This document shows, piece after piece, positions 56,898 through 64,000 of a stretch of 64,000 nt of DNA (position 1 is its first letter; each line of letters opens with the position of its first letter). Source of the stretch: Flavobacterium sp. LC2016-23 (GTDB lineage Bacteria > Bacteroidota > Bacteroidia > Flavobacteriales > Flavobacteriaceae). Below the pieces are notes generated by a model. That model was not told where the DNA came from. It ran no database searches and saw only the letters and a list, made by a program, of their open reading frames with translations. Where the stretch lies: the NCBI RefSeq assembly GCF_009674775.1, contig NZ_WKKE01000006.1, positions 1-64,000 of the forward strand. The letters are read 5' to 3'. The position numbers and the translations under genes were made by a program.

Positions 56898-57773
56898 ATG
56901 GCATCAGGTTTTTTCGTACTATTAGATGATATCGCAGCAATCATGGATGATGTTGCAGTAATGAGCAAAGTGGCAGCAAAGAAAACTGCAGGTATTTTGG
57001 GCGACGATTTAGCCGTTAATGCCGAAAAAGCTTCCGGATTTGCTTCTTCAAGAGAACTTCCTGTTTTGTGGGCAATCAGCAAAGGGTCGCTTCTTAACAA
57101 AATTATTATTCTGCCAATCGCTTTTCTTTTAAGTGCCTTTTTCCCTGTTGCAATAATTGTCATTTTAGTACTTGGAGGTCTTTTTCTGGCATACGAAGGT
57201 GCAGAAAAAATATACGAATTTATATTTCCACATGAACATGCTTCAGAAGGAATTACAGAAGAAATATTCACAGAGGAAGAGATTTTAGCGCTGGAAAAAG
57301 ATAAAATAAAATCAGCTATTGTGACCGACTTTATTCTGTCAGTAGAAATAGTAATCATTGCTTTAGGAACCGTAATTGGCAAACCTATCTTGTCACAGAT
57401 TGTTGTAGTTTCAATCGTTGCGCTAATTGCAACTATTGGTGTTTACGGTATTGTAGCTATTATAGTGAGAATGGATGAAGTGGGCTTTAAGATGATTCAG
57501 CATAGTAAAAAAGAAAAAAGTATTTTAAAAACGATAGGAAACATTCTGGTACAGGCGCTTCCAAAGGTTATTAAACTTTTAACGGTCATTGGTACAATTG
57601 CTTTACTTTTGGTGTCCGGAGGATTATTTGTTCATAATATTGAATTTTTGCATCACTTATTACCGCAATTGCCTTCCATTTTAAAAGAATTTATAATTGG
57701 ACTGGTAGCAGGATTTATAGTTTTGGGAATTGTAAATCTGTTTAAAAAACTTTTCGGAAAGAAAACGCATTAA
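56898..57773 (+). CDS. DUF808 family membrane protein (YedI-like)
   Basis: 291 residues. The N-terminal ASGFFVLLDDIAAIMDDVAVMSKVAAKKTAGILGDDLAVNA (residues 2-42) is the diagnostic start of DUF808. Several membrane helices follow. A PHEH segment sits in a short cytoplasmic or periplasmic loop. Function unknown. Preceded by a small membrane peptide gene. A terminator follows. Confidence 0.92.
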   Translation: MASGFFVLLDDIAAIMDDVAVMSKVAAKKTAGILGDDLAVNAEKASGFASSRELPVLWAISKGSLLNKIIILPIAFLLSAFFPVAIIVILVLGGLFLAYEGAEKIYEFIFPHEHASEGITEEIFTEEEILALEKDKIKSAIVTDFILSVEIVIIALGTVIGKPILSQIVVVSIVALIATIGVYGIVAIIVRMDEVGFKMIQHSKKEKSILKTIGNILVQALPKVIKLLTVIGTIALLLVSGGLFVHNIEFLHHLLPQLPSILKEFIIGLVAGFIVLGIVNLFKKLFGKKTH

Positions 57774-57800
57774 TTAAAATTATTTTAAGACTATACTAGG

Positions 57801-57828
57801 ACATCAGCTGTAAAGCTGGTGTTTTTTT
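57801..57828 (+). terminator. Terminator after the DUF808 gene
   Basis: ACATCAGCT, loop GTAA, AGCTGGTGT (G-U pair), then seven T. Confidence 0.85.
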
Positions 57829-57961
57829 ATGCTTTTTTTTAAAGAATAAAATTTTGAAATCCAGTTGTTTACTGTTTTGTTTATGTTATTTAACATTTTA
57901 TCTAAGCAACCTTATGCAGGTATTCCCCTCTTCATAATAAAATAACAAACAAATATTTATT

Positions 57962-58375
57962 ATGAAAAAGTTTAAATTAAATTCAGTTTTATTAGTATTA
58001 TTCTCGTTAATAGTATTAACGTCCTGTGATAGTGATGATGACAAAACACCAGATCCTGTAACTGTAACCGTAAAAAATGCTTTGGCAACTGAAGTAAAAG
58101 GTCCGGCAACCGGAAAGGTAAACACAGAACTTAGTTATGAGGTCACTTTTTTACCGGACAATTCTTGTGGAGAGTTTACTAAATTTACAGAAGCCACTAT
58201 TGGAACCGTAAAAGGGTTGCAGGTACAAGTAAAATATCCTGAGGTTTGTACACAACAGGTTCCGACCCCTAAAAAAGCAGTTTATAAATTTAAATCGGCA
58301 GAAAAAGGAACTTTCGAAATCAAATTCAAAAAATCAGAAACTGAATTTATAATCCAGAAAGTGGTTATTGATTAA
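57962..58375 (+). CDS. Hypothetical small surface lipoprotein
   Basis: 137 residues. Signal peptide with lipobox LTSC (Cys22) followed by DSDDDKTPD. The acidic residues right after the cysteine fit a Flavobacteriia surface-export signal. The rest is a single beta-rich domain (TGKVNTELSYEVTFLPDNSCGEF, with the second Cys in GEVC-like sequence near the middle). No known family recognised. Confidence 0.8.
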   Translation: MKKFKLNSVLLVLFSLIVLTSCDSDDDKTPDPVTVTVKNALATEVKGPATGKVNTELSYEVTFLPDNSCGEFTKFTEATIGTVKGLQVQVKYPEVCTQQVPTPKKAVYKFKSAEKGTFEIKFKKSETEFIIQKVVID

Positions 58376-58406
58376 TTATTTTCCTGATTATAAAATTAAG
58401 GTTATG

Positions 58407-58467
58407 AACCATTTTTCAACTATTTGATTCTATCATTAAGGAATTACATACTTGAAAAATGGTTTTT
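58407..58467 (+). terminator. Long-loop hairpin after the small lipoprotein gene
   Basis: AACCATTTTTCAA and TTGAAAAATGGTT form a perfect 13-bp stem with a 32-base loop, followed by T. The loop is longer than usual for a terminator, so its function is less sure. Confidence 0.55.
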
Positions 58468-58498
58468 GATTGGGTAAATTAATTTTAAATAAAATAAC

Positions 58499-58506
58499 TA
58501 TCTTTG
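58499..58506 (+). promoter_or_regulatory. -7 box of the toxin-antitoxin pair
   Basis: TATCTTTG fits TAnnTTTG exactly. The -33 region is poor. If used, transcription starts near 58512, downstream of the ATG at 58508, so the antitoxin must start at the ATG at 58529, where AAAGGA gives a possible ribosome-binding site. Confidence 0.5.
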
Positions 58507-58528
58507 AATGATTAAAAAAAAAAGGATT

Positions 58529-58774
58529 ATGGGAGCTTTAGAGTTAAGAGATAGTATTTTAGAATCTATAAATAAAGCCGATGAACGTCTTCTAAAAGTT
58601 GTTAAAGCAGTTATCGAAAGTTATCAGGAAGAAGAGATAGTTGCTTTTTCAGTAGATGGAAAACCGATTACAAGAAGTGTCTATAAAGCTGAATTGGCTA
58701 ATGCAAAATTGGAAATTCAAAAAGGAGAATTTACTTCACAGGAAGATTTAGAAAAAGAATCTGAGAATTGGTAA
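58529..58774 (+). CDS. Antitoxin of a RelE/ParE-type pair
   Basis: 81 residues from ATG 58529. Mostly helical and acidic (SILESINKADERLLKVVKAVIESYQEEEI), with a later AELANAKLEIQKGEF that could wrap the toxin. Its stop codon abuts the toxin's ATG (TAAATG), a typical antitoxin-toxin layout. It lacks an obvious DNA-binding motif at the N-terminus. Type II antitoxin by position and size. Confidence 0.8.
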   Translation: MGALELRDSILESINKADERLLKVVKAVIESYQEEEIVAFSVDGKPITRSVYKAELANAKLEIQKGEFTSQEDLEKESENW

Positions 58775-59065
58775 ATGAATACAATAGAAAAAGTAGTCTG
58801 GACTAATACAGCCAGGAATCAGCTAAATACCATTTACAATTATTATAAAGAAAAATCGATTCAGGGAGCAAATAATATAAAGAATGATATTTTAGCCAGT
58901 ACAAAAAGTATTCACTTTGGCGAGCAGTATCAAAAGGATGAAATTGATCCTGAATACAGAAGAATTATTGTAAGGGAATATAAAATATTATATAGAGAAG
59001 AGAATGGAGTTGTCTATATTGCCAGAATATTTTCGACAAAAAGGGATTCTGTAAAACAATTCTAA
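58775..59065 (+). CDS. RelE/ParE family toxin
   Basis: 96 residues. WTNTARNQLNTIYNYYKEKS, RRIIVREYKILYREENGVVYIARIFSTKR is the RelE/ParE core: the two tyrosines and the basic RRIIV and RIF segments are conserved. ParE-type proteins poison DNA gyrase, RelE-type cleave mRNA; which one applies cannot be told by eye. It immediately follows its antitoxin and ends at a terminator. Confidence 0.88.
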   Translation: MNTIEKVVWTNTARNQLNTIYNYYKEKSIQGANNIKNDILASTKSIHFGEQYQKDEIDPEYRRIIVREYKILYREENGVVYIARIFSTKRDSVKQF

Positions 59066-59090
59066 AAAGAGCTTAACCGGCTCTTTTTTT
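59064..59090 (+). terminator. Terminator after the toxin gene
   Basis: AAAAAGAGC, seven-base loop, GCTCTTTTT, then more T. The stem begins within the toxin's stop codon. Confidence 0.85.
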
Positions 59091-59115
59091 ATGGAGGGAA
59101 GTAACCTAAACATAC

Positions 59116-59146
59116 TTTGTCATTCCTCTAAAAATTACTATTTTTG
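59116..59146 (+). promoter_or_regulatory. Promoter of aguB
   Basis: TTTG at 59116-59119, a 19-base gap, then TATTTTTG at 59139-59146: a full match to the Bacteroidota consensus. It overlaps a possible upstream start at 59144, so the ATG at 59165 is the real start. Confidence 0.7.
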
Positions 59147-59164
59147 CACTCTAAATTTTATGTC

Positions 59165-60052
59165 ATGCCGAAAAGAAAATATAAAATAGCCGTCATCCAG
59201 TTAAACCTGAACGACGTAGCCGAAAATAACCTGAAAAAATGTATCAGCTGGGTAAAAGATGCAGCCAGTAAAGGAGCTGAAGTTATTTTACTTCCCGAAT
59301 TATATAGCAGCCATTATTTCTGCCAAAGTGAAGACGTGGATAATTTTGCCTTAGCAGAACCGCTTTACAGTACTTCCTTTATTGCTTTTAGTGAACTGGC
59401 AAAAGAATTAGGAGTTGTAATTATTGTTCCTTTCTTCGAAAAAAGAATGGCTGGAATTTACCACAATAGTGCCTACATTATTGATGCTGACGGAAGCGAA
59501 GCAGGTTTATACCGCAAAATGCATATTCCGGACGATCCGCATTTCTACGAAAAATTCTATTTTACACCCGGAGATCTGGGCTTTCAGGCAATCAAAACGC
59601 AAAAAGGAACTGTTGGGACATTAATCTGCTGGGATCAATGGTATCCGGAAGCAGCCCGTATTACAGCGCTAAAAGGAGCAGAAGTGTTATTTTATCCGAC
59701 AGCGATAGGATGGCATCCAAAAGAAAAAGAACAGTACGGTGAAAATCAATATGGTGCCTGGATGAATGTAATGAAAGGGCATGCCGTTGCCAACGGAGTT
59801 TTTGTTGCAGCTGCCAACAGAATTGGTTTAGAGCAATATATAGAAGGTACAGATGGAATACAGTTTTGGGGTGCTTCTTTTATAGCAGGACCTCAGGGTG
59901 AAATTCTGGCTCAGGCTTCTCACGATCAGGAAGAAATTTTGATTGCCGAAGTCGATTTGGATTTACAGGAGAATGTACGTCAGAACTGGCCATTTTTCAG
60001 AGACAGAAGAATTGACGCTTTCGGGGATATTACCAAGAGAGCAATTGATTAA
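59165..60052 (+). CDS. aguB: N-carbamoylputrescine amidase
   Basis: 295 residues. Nitrilase-fold carbon-nitrogen hydrolase with the catalytic triad Glu45 (LLPELYSS), Lys118 (YRKMHIPDD) and Cys155 (LICWDQWYPE). The segments HPKEKEQYGE and AANRIG are typical of AguB. It converts N-carbamoylputrescine to putrescine. The preceding step, agmatine deiminase, is encoded at 63329, so the pathway from arginine-derived agmatine to putrescine is complete in the window. Confidence 0.95.
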   Translation: MPKRKYKIAVIQLNLNDVAENNLKKCISWVKDAASKGAEVILLPELYSSHYFCQSEDVDNFALAEPLYSTSFIAFSELAKELGVVIIVPFFEKRMAGIYHNSAYIIDADGSEAGLYRKMHIPDDPHFYEKFYFTPGDLGFQAIKTQKGTVGTLICWDQWYPEAARITALKGAEVLFYPTAIGWHPKEKEQYGENQYGAWMNVMKGHAVANGVFVAAANRIGLEQYIEGTDGIQFWGASFIAGPQGEILAQASHDQEEILIAEVDLDLQENVRQNWPFFRDRRIDAFGDITKRAID

Positions 60053-60072
60053 TTCATTTTATTCCATAAAAA

Positions 60073-60106
60073 AAAAAGCCGTTTCAATAATTTGAAACGG
60101 CTTTTT
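60073..60106. terminator. Bidirectional terminator between aguB and the OmpA gene
   Basis: AAAAAGCCGTTTCAA and TTGAAACGGCTTTTT form a perfect 15-bp stem with a four-base loop between convergent genes. Confidence 0.92.
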
Positions 60107-60125
60107 AATTTATAAGAGAGAGAAT

Positions 60126-61391
60126 TTATTTTACTTTGAAAGTAACTCTTCTCACGATTTGACGGGCTTCTTTAGAATTTTTATTCACAGAAGTATCTTC
60201 ACCGTTTGCGATTACATTCAGTCTTGAAGCATCAATTCCAGCACTTATAGCTACGTTTTTCACAGCTTCAGCTCTTTTTCTTGATAATTCAGTGTTGTAG
60301 TCTGAACTTCCGATTTCATCTGAATATCCAATGATATCTGCCGATTTACCCGGATTGTTTTTCAAATATTTCACTAAGAAATCAACTCCTGATAAAGAAG
60401 CGTTTGTTGGTTTAGAAGAGTTAAAATCGAAATAAACATTTACATATCCTCCGTTAATTAATTCTTCAACCGTATTATTTGTTGCTGTTTCTCCGCCTTT
60501 TTGAACGTACGTTTTCTCTAAATAGCTTTCCAATTCGTCCGGTACACCATTTTGATTGTTATCAATAGATTGTCCTTTCGTATTAACAGCAACTCCTGAA
60601 ACCGTATTTGGCTCTAAATCATACAGATCAGCAACACCATCTTTATCAGTATCAATAAGATTAGTTTCGATTGTTGTAACTCTGTCTTCTAATTTATTTA
60701 ATCTTTCATTTTCTTCAGAATACCAGTCAGCATGTTTTTCATTTTTACCTAAGTAAAAAGTTAAACCAACAGAAGCATTTAGCAATACACCATCAAATGA
60801 ACCTGTAGTCGTCTGACCCATTCCGTCAAAGTTGTGATTTTGTCTTCCGTTAACAATACCTGTTAAATCTCCTGTCAACGCAATGCTGTTGCTTAATCTG
60901 ATTTGTCCGGTAAGACCAAGGATTCCGTGTCCCATATAATCTTCTCCGTCAAAACCGTTATCAGAAGTTAATTGTGTAACCCCAAATCCACCGTGTGCCA
61001 ATATACCAATAGTATTCGTCCAGGTTTCAAAATTTAATGCTCTTCCAATATTTACAACCCCTTGCAAACTGGTTCTGATCGCTCTGCTTTCAAATGCAGG
61101 CGTATTGTCGCGTTCCTGAAACTTATCATATCCAAAGTCAAGTTTCGCACCAAATTTTGGGTTAAACATATATCTCACACCTAAATCAGCGTGGAAAGGA
61201 TTTAATGTAGCAGTAGAATAACCCGGCGTTAATGCTCTGGTTGGTTTGTTTACACCGCCATTCAATTCGATAGACCATCTGTTGTATGCAGGTTTGTCAA
61301 CTGAAGGCTGAGCCGCTGTCGTTGCCATATTTTGCGCACTTGCTGCAAATGATAGTACTAAAAATGATACGGAAGCTAATGTCTTTTTCAT
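60126..61391 (-). CDS. OmpA family outer-membrane protein with TSP3 repeats
   Basis: 421 residues. Signal peptide ending AASAQN, an N-terminal 8-strand barrel (about 35-215), a coiled linker (NERLNKLEDRVTTIETN), Ca-binding thrombospondin type 3-like repeats (DTDKDGVADLYD, DNNQNGVPDELE) and a C-terminal OmpA peptidoglycan-binding domain (VYFDFNSSKPTNASLSGVDFL, SRKRAEAVKNVAI). It links the outer membrane to the cell wall and is likely abundant. On the minus strand, a TAAGTTTG (61442-61449) may be its -7 box. Confidence 0.94.
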   Translation of the reverse strand: MKKTLASVSFLVLSFAASAQNMATTAAQPSVDKPAYNRWSIELNGGVNKPTRALTPGYSTATLNPFHADLGVRYMFNPKFGAKLDFGYDKFQERDNTPAFESRAIRTSLQGVVNIGRALNFETWTNTIGILAHGGFGVTQLTSDNGFDGEDYMGHGILGLTGQIRLSNSIALTGDLTGIVNGRQNHNFDGMGQTTTGSFDGVLLNASVGLTFYLGKNEKHADWYSEENERLNKLEDRVTTIETNLIDTDKDGVADLYDLEPNTVSGVAVNTKGQSIDNNQNGVPDELESYLEKTYVQKGGETATNNTVEELINGGYVNVYFDFNSSKPTNASLSGVDFLVKYLKNNPGKSADIIGYSDEIGSSDYNTELSRKRAEAVKNVAISAGIDASRLNVIANGEDTSVNKNSKEARQIVRRVTFKVK

Positions 61392-61563
61392 GTTATCTTA
61401 TTATTTAATTTGAATTTGTTAAGCTTTTATTAAGCTTAGGACAAACTTAGGCCATCAAACATGAAATTTTGTTCCACTACCTTTCTTTAAATCTTATATA
61501 ATTTCCATTTATTAGCCAAAATCACTGAAAAATTGTTAAAATAATCTAAATTTTGACCAAAAT

Positions 61564-61595
61564 AAAAGGGACAAAATCAATATTTTGCCCCTTTT
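61564..61595 (-). terminator. Terminator after the choice-of-anchor I gene
   Basis: Stem AAAAGGG-CAAAAT and ATTTTG-CCCTTTT with one mismatch and a four-base loop; on the minus strand a T-rich tract follows. It separates the lipoprotein gene from the OmpA gene. Confidence 0.8.
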
Positions 61596-61617
61596 GCTAT
61601 TTTTGGAAGGAATGAAT

Positions 61618-63141
61618 TTACTTCAAATCTGCCTGGAAAATTTTAATCGTTCCGTCACCTTCACTGCTCACAATTACAAGACTTCTTTTTGTTGGACTTT
61701 TAGAAGCCGGAATAAAAAGTAACCCTTCCGGAGCATCACCCGTTTTCACGGTTTGTAAATATTGAGGCGAAGCAGGATTGGTCACATCATAGGTCATAAA
61801 AGCATCAGATCTTTCTAAACCTACGAATAAAATATTTTGGTTCCCCATTTTGGCCACTACTACCGCTTCAGGCTCTGAACCTTTATCGTCACTGCGTTTA
61901 TCATCATAAGTTCCCAATTCATTAGTCTTTTTATCAACATCATTTTTGCTGTCATAGACTATTTTCCCTGTGTTTCCATTCCAGATAGAGAAAGATCGGG
62001 CTCCAAAACTTACCATTTCGTCCAAATCACCGTCGCCATCTGTGTCTCCCATATCGCTAACAAGATTTAACCTTCCTAAGTTTGTTTCCAGTTTTAAGGT
62101 AGCTGCATCAGGAAAAACGGTTGCGTCTAATGTCATGTCTTTCATTCTTTTGATGTCTGAATAGGCGGCATATTCTCTCGCATCTCCTTCGTTGGCCGTA
62201 ACAAAATAAGGTACATTACTGGCAGAAAAGTGACTTATTGCATCCGGCATAAACATTCCTTTTACCTTCCACGGGTTAAAAGCAATCTTGTCATCCTTAT
62301 CACTTACATCAATTGCGTTCGAAGCAGTATTAAAGTCTTTAAAGCCTAAAGGATAAATAGCAGTAATGGTTTTAGAAGTCAGATCTACTTTTGCCACTCC
62401 ATTATTTTCCTGAAGCGTTACCCAGGCTGTTTTAGAATCATCAGAGATAGTTACATATTCAGGTTCAATGTCCTGTGCAAAAGATTTAGCAAAGGTTGAA
62501 ATTCTGAAACCGTCTTTTTTCAAAGCGGCTGCCTGCGTACTGAAAGAGCTGAAATCTAAAGTGGTAACAGTATAATTGTTGGCTACTTCAATGATAGAAA
62601 TGGTTCCGTTTGGATCTTGTGAATAATCGGTATTTGGCTCTCCTTCGTTAGCAGTCATTATAAATTTTCCATCAGGTGAAAAAGTTACCATATCCGGCAA
62701 AGCACCAACCGTAACTTGTTTGATCAGACTGTAATCTGTTGTATTAAAGACAACTACTTTTCCATTTCCTTGTTTGTTAACTGTAGATTCTAAGGCAATA
62801 GCTAATTTTCCATCATACACAGCAACACTATTTGAAGCACCTTCATAAGGAGTCAAATCAATTTTTCCAATTTTAGTTGGTTTTGTTGGATCAGACAAAT
62901 CAATTACATCAATCTGATTCGTTCCGCTATTATTTACTGTAAAAAGTCTTTTTGTTTTTTCATCATAAGCTGAAATTTCAGCTGCAGCTTCTCCACCTAT
63001 CTTAATGCTTCCTATTTCTTTAAAAGCAGCTGGATTTTCATTTACAACAACTTCAGGTTGATCGTTGTTTGAATTTTCATCGTTATTACAGCTTGTTATT
63101 ATAAATAAAGCTGTTAATAATGAGATGCTTAGTTTTTTCAT
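61618..63141 (-). CDS. Choice-of-anchor I family lipoprotein (beta-propeller)
   Basis: 507 residues. Lipoprotein signal with Cys18 (FIITSCNND). The body is a seven-bladed propeller-like repeat set (LFTVNNSGTNQIDVIDLSDP, GALPDMVTFSPDGKFIMTANEGEPNTDY, EYVTISDDSKTAWVTLQENNGVAKVDL, VGLERSDAFMTYDVTNP), with EGEP and YVTANEGDAREY segments typical of the choice-of-anchor I family. These are related to alkaline-phosphatase-like and esterase-like surface proteins. Probably outer-membrane anchored. Substrate unknown. Confidence 0.9.
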   Translation of the reverse strand: MKKLSISLLTALFIITSCNNDENSNNDQPEVVVNENPAAFKEIGSIKIGGEAAAEISAYDEKTKRLFTVNNSGTNQIDVIDLSDPTKPTKIGKIDLTPYEGASNSVAVYDGKLAIALESTVNKQGNGKVVVFNTTDYSLIKQVTVGALPDMVTFSPDGKFIMTANEGEPNTDYSQDPNGTISIIEVANNYTVTTLDFSSFSTQAAALKKDGFRISTFAKSFAQDIEPEYVTISDDSKTAWVTLQENNGVAKVDLTSKTITAIYPLGFKDFNTASNAIDVSDKDDKIAFNPWKVKGMFMPDAISHFSASNVPYFVTANEGDAREYAAYSDIKRMKDMTLDATVFPDAATLKLETNLGRLNLVSDMGDTDGDGDLDEMVSFGARSFSIWNGNTGKIVYDSKNDVDKKTNELGTYDDKRSDDKGSEPEAVVVAKMGNQNILFVGLERSDAFMTYDVTNPASPQYLQTVKTGDAPEGLLFIPASKSPTKRSLVIVSSEGDGTIKIFQADLK

Positions 63142-63163
63142 TGTGTTGGTTTTTTAGTTTTGC

Positions 63164-63171
63164 CAAATGTA
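63164..63171 (-). promoter_or_regulatory. Possible -7 box of the choice-of-anchor I gene
   Basis: Read on the minus strand, TACATTTG matches TAnnTTTG, 22 bases upstream of the ATG. No good -33 TTG at the usual distance. Confidence 0.45.
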
Positions 63172-63294
63172 AAATGCAGAATCTGGCTGAATATTAAGCC
63201 TTCATTATTTAATCTTTAACTTAATTTTCATCCGTTATTTAATGGAATTCCAATTTGATTTTCTTCCAGCTGTTTTATAATCCTTATGAATCAT

Positions 63295-63302
63295 TATCTT
63301 TG
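63295..63302 (+). promoter_or_regulatory. -7 box of aguA
   Basis: TATCTTTG matches TAnnTTTG and lies 26 bases before the ATG at 63329. No TTG at the right distance upstream. Confidence 0.5.
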
Positions 63303-63328
63303 TACACTTTTAAATTTAGAAACTCTTT

Positions 63329-64000
63329 ATGGCAACAAATAATAGAAGATTCCCGGCAGAATGGGAAAAACAACAAGGAATTGTATTGTGTTTTCCGCAT
63401 AATGGTAACGACTGGCCGGGTAAATATGACGCCGTTCAGTGGGCTTTTGTGGAATTTATTAAAAAGGTAGCCACTTTTGAAACCGTTTTTTTGGTTGTAG
63501 CCGATGAAAAATTAAAAGGAAAAGTAGCCGAAATGCTGGAAAGAGCGCGTGTAAATGTTGCGAACATTTCTTTTATCATTCATAAAACCAACAGAAGCTG
63601 GATGCGAGATTCCGGACCGATTATCGTAAAAAATGGTTCGAAAAGAGAGGCATTGAATTTCAACTTTAATGGCTGGGCAAAATATAAAAATTATCAGCTT
63701 GATAAATTTGTTCCCGGAAAAGTGGCCGATTTTATTGATGTTCCCTTAACACAAGTAATGTACAAGGGAAAACCAGTAATTGTTGAAGGCGGAGCAATTG
63801 ATGTAAACGGAAAAGGAACTTTACTGACCTCTGAAGAATGTTTGATGCATCCTACCATTCAGGTTAGAAATGCAGGTTTTACCAAAGTAGATTACGAGGC
63901 TGTTTTTAAGGAATATCTGGGCGTTACAAACGTAATTTGGTTAGGAGACGGAATAGAAGGAGATGATACACACGGACACATCGATGATTTATGCCGATTT
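63329..64000 (+). CDS. aguA: Agmatine deiminase, 5' part (cut by window end)
   Basis: 224 codons visible, open to the last base. FPAEWEKQQGIVLCFPHN, RSWMRDSGPIIV, EGGAIDVNGKGTLLTSEECL and GDGIEGDDTHGHIDDL are agmatine deiminase motifs, with the catalytic Asp and His present. The active-site cysteine near the C-terminus lies beyond the window. It converts agmatine to N-carbamoylputrescine, the substrate of AguB at 59165. The 187-bp upstream gap holds only promoter boxes. Confidence 0.95.
   Translation, partial: MATNNRRFPAEWEKQQGIVLCFPHNGNDWPGKYDAVQWAFVEFIKKVATFETVFLVVADEKLKGKVAEMLERARVNVANISFIIHKTNRSWMRDSGPIIVKNGSKREALNFNFNGWAKYKNYQLDKFVPGKVADFIDVPLTQVMYKGKPVIVEGGAIDVNGKGTLLTSEECLMHPTIQVRNAGFTKVDYEAVFKEYLGVTNVIWLGDGIEGDDTHGHIDDLCRF

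Overview
The window is AT-rich, gene-dense chromosomal DNA from a member of the Bacteroidota, most likely a Flavobacterium or close relative. The evidence is a type IX secretion (T9SS) cargo protein followed by SprF/PorP and PorE-like genes, PorD, an RprXY-like two-component pair, N-acyl-ornithine (argF'-type) arginine biosynthesis, YtxJ, promoters with a TAnnTTTG -7 box, and almost no Shine-Dalgarno use. No tRNA, rRNA, CRISPR array, prophage or insertion sequence was seen.

Layout. 1-4868: C-terminal part of a large repeat-rich T9SS type B cargo protein, then SprF/PorP and a PorE-like OmpA protein. 5115-10370: ligA, a small membrane protein, a 5'-nucleotidase split into two genes around a palindromic repeat, and a DUF6913-like protein. 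10386-18166: dapA, then a housekeeping run bamD, rpoZ-like, coaBC, porD, recN, TPR protein, fabV. 18290-22252: glycosyltransferase, coaE, histidine kinase and response regulator. 22328-30304 (minus strand): acyl-ACP thioesterase, miaA, a K+ channel with zinc ribbon, an exonuclease/GIY-YIG fusion, a YggS protein, 3-hydroxybutyryl-CoA dehydrogenase, a Gfo/Idh/MocA oxidoreductase and an RDD membrane protein. 30425-38519: pcm, a Fic protein, smpB, outer-membrane proteins, VF530, GNAT, an aldose epimerase and an M1 peptidase.

39136-50067 is a complete arginine/proline gene cluster: GNAT acyltransferase, argG, argC, argD, proA, proB, argF', argB, argE-like, argH. It makes acyl-glutamate and carries it through acyl-ornithine and acyl-citrulline to arginine, and makes proline precursors from glutamate. 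It is preceded by a 616-bp non-coding leader with a good promoter, a possible 28-codon upstream ORF and a folded three-way-junction RNA. This leader is the best candidate for an undescribed regulatory element. Nearly every spacer inside the cluster holds a different inverted or tandem repeat.

50168-64000: a surface lipoprotein, a DUF2157-type membrane protein pair, ytxJ, clpB, a 39-residue peptide gene, a DUF808 protein, another lipoprotein, a RelE/ParE-type toxin-antitoxin pair, aguB, an OmpA protein, a choice-of-anchor I lipoprotein and the start of aguA, cut by the window end.

Two patterns cut across the window. Related palindromic elements lie directly after the stop codons of the K+ channel gene and the argE-like gene, in the same orientation relative to those genes. 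At several genes a TAnnTTTG-type box ends exactly five bases before the start codon, which suggests leaderless mRNAs.
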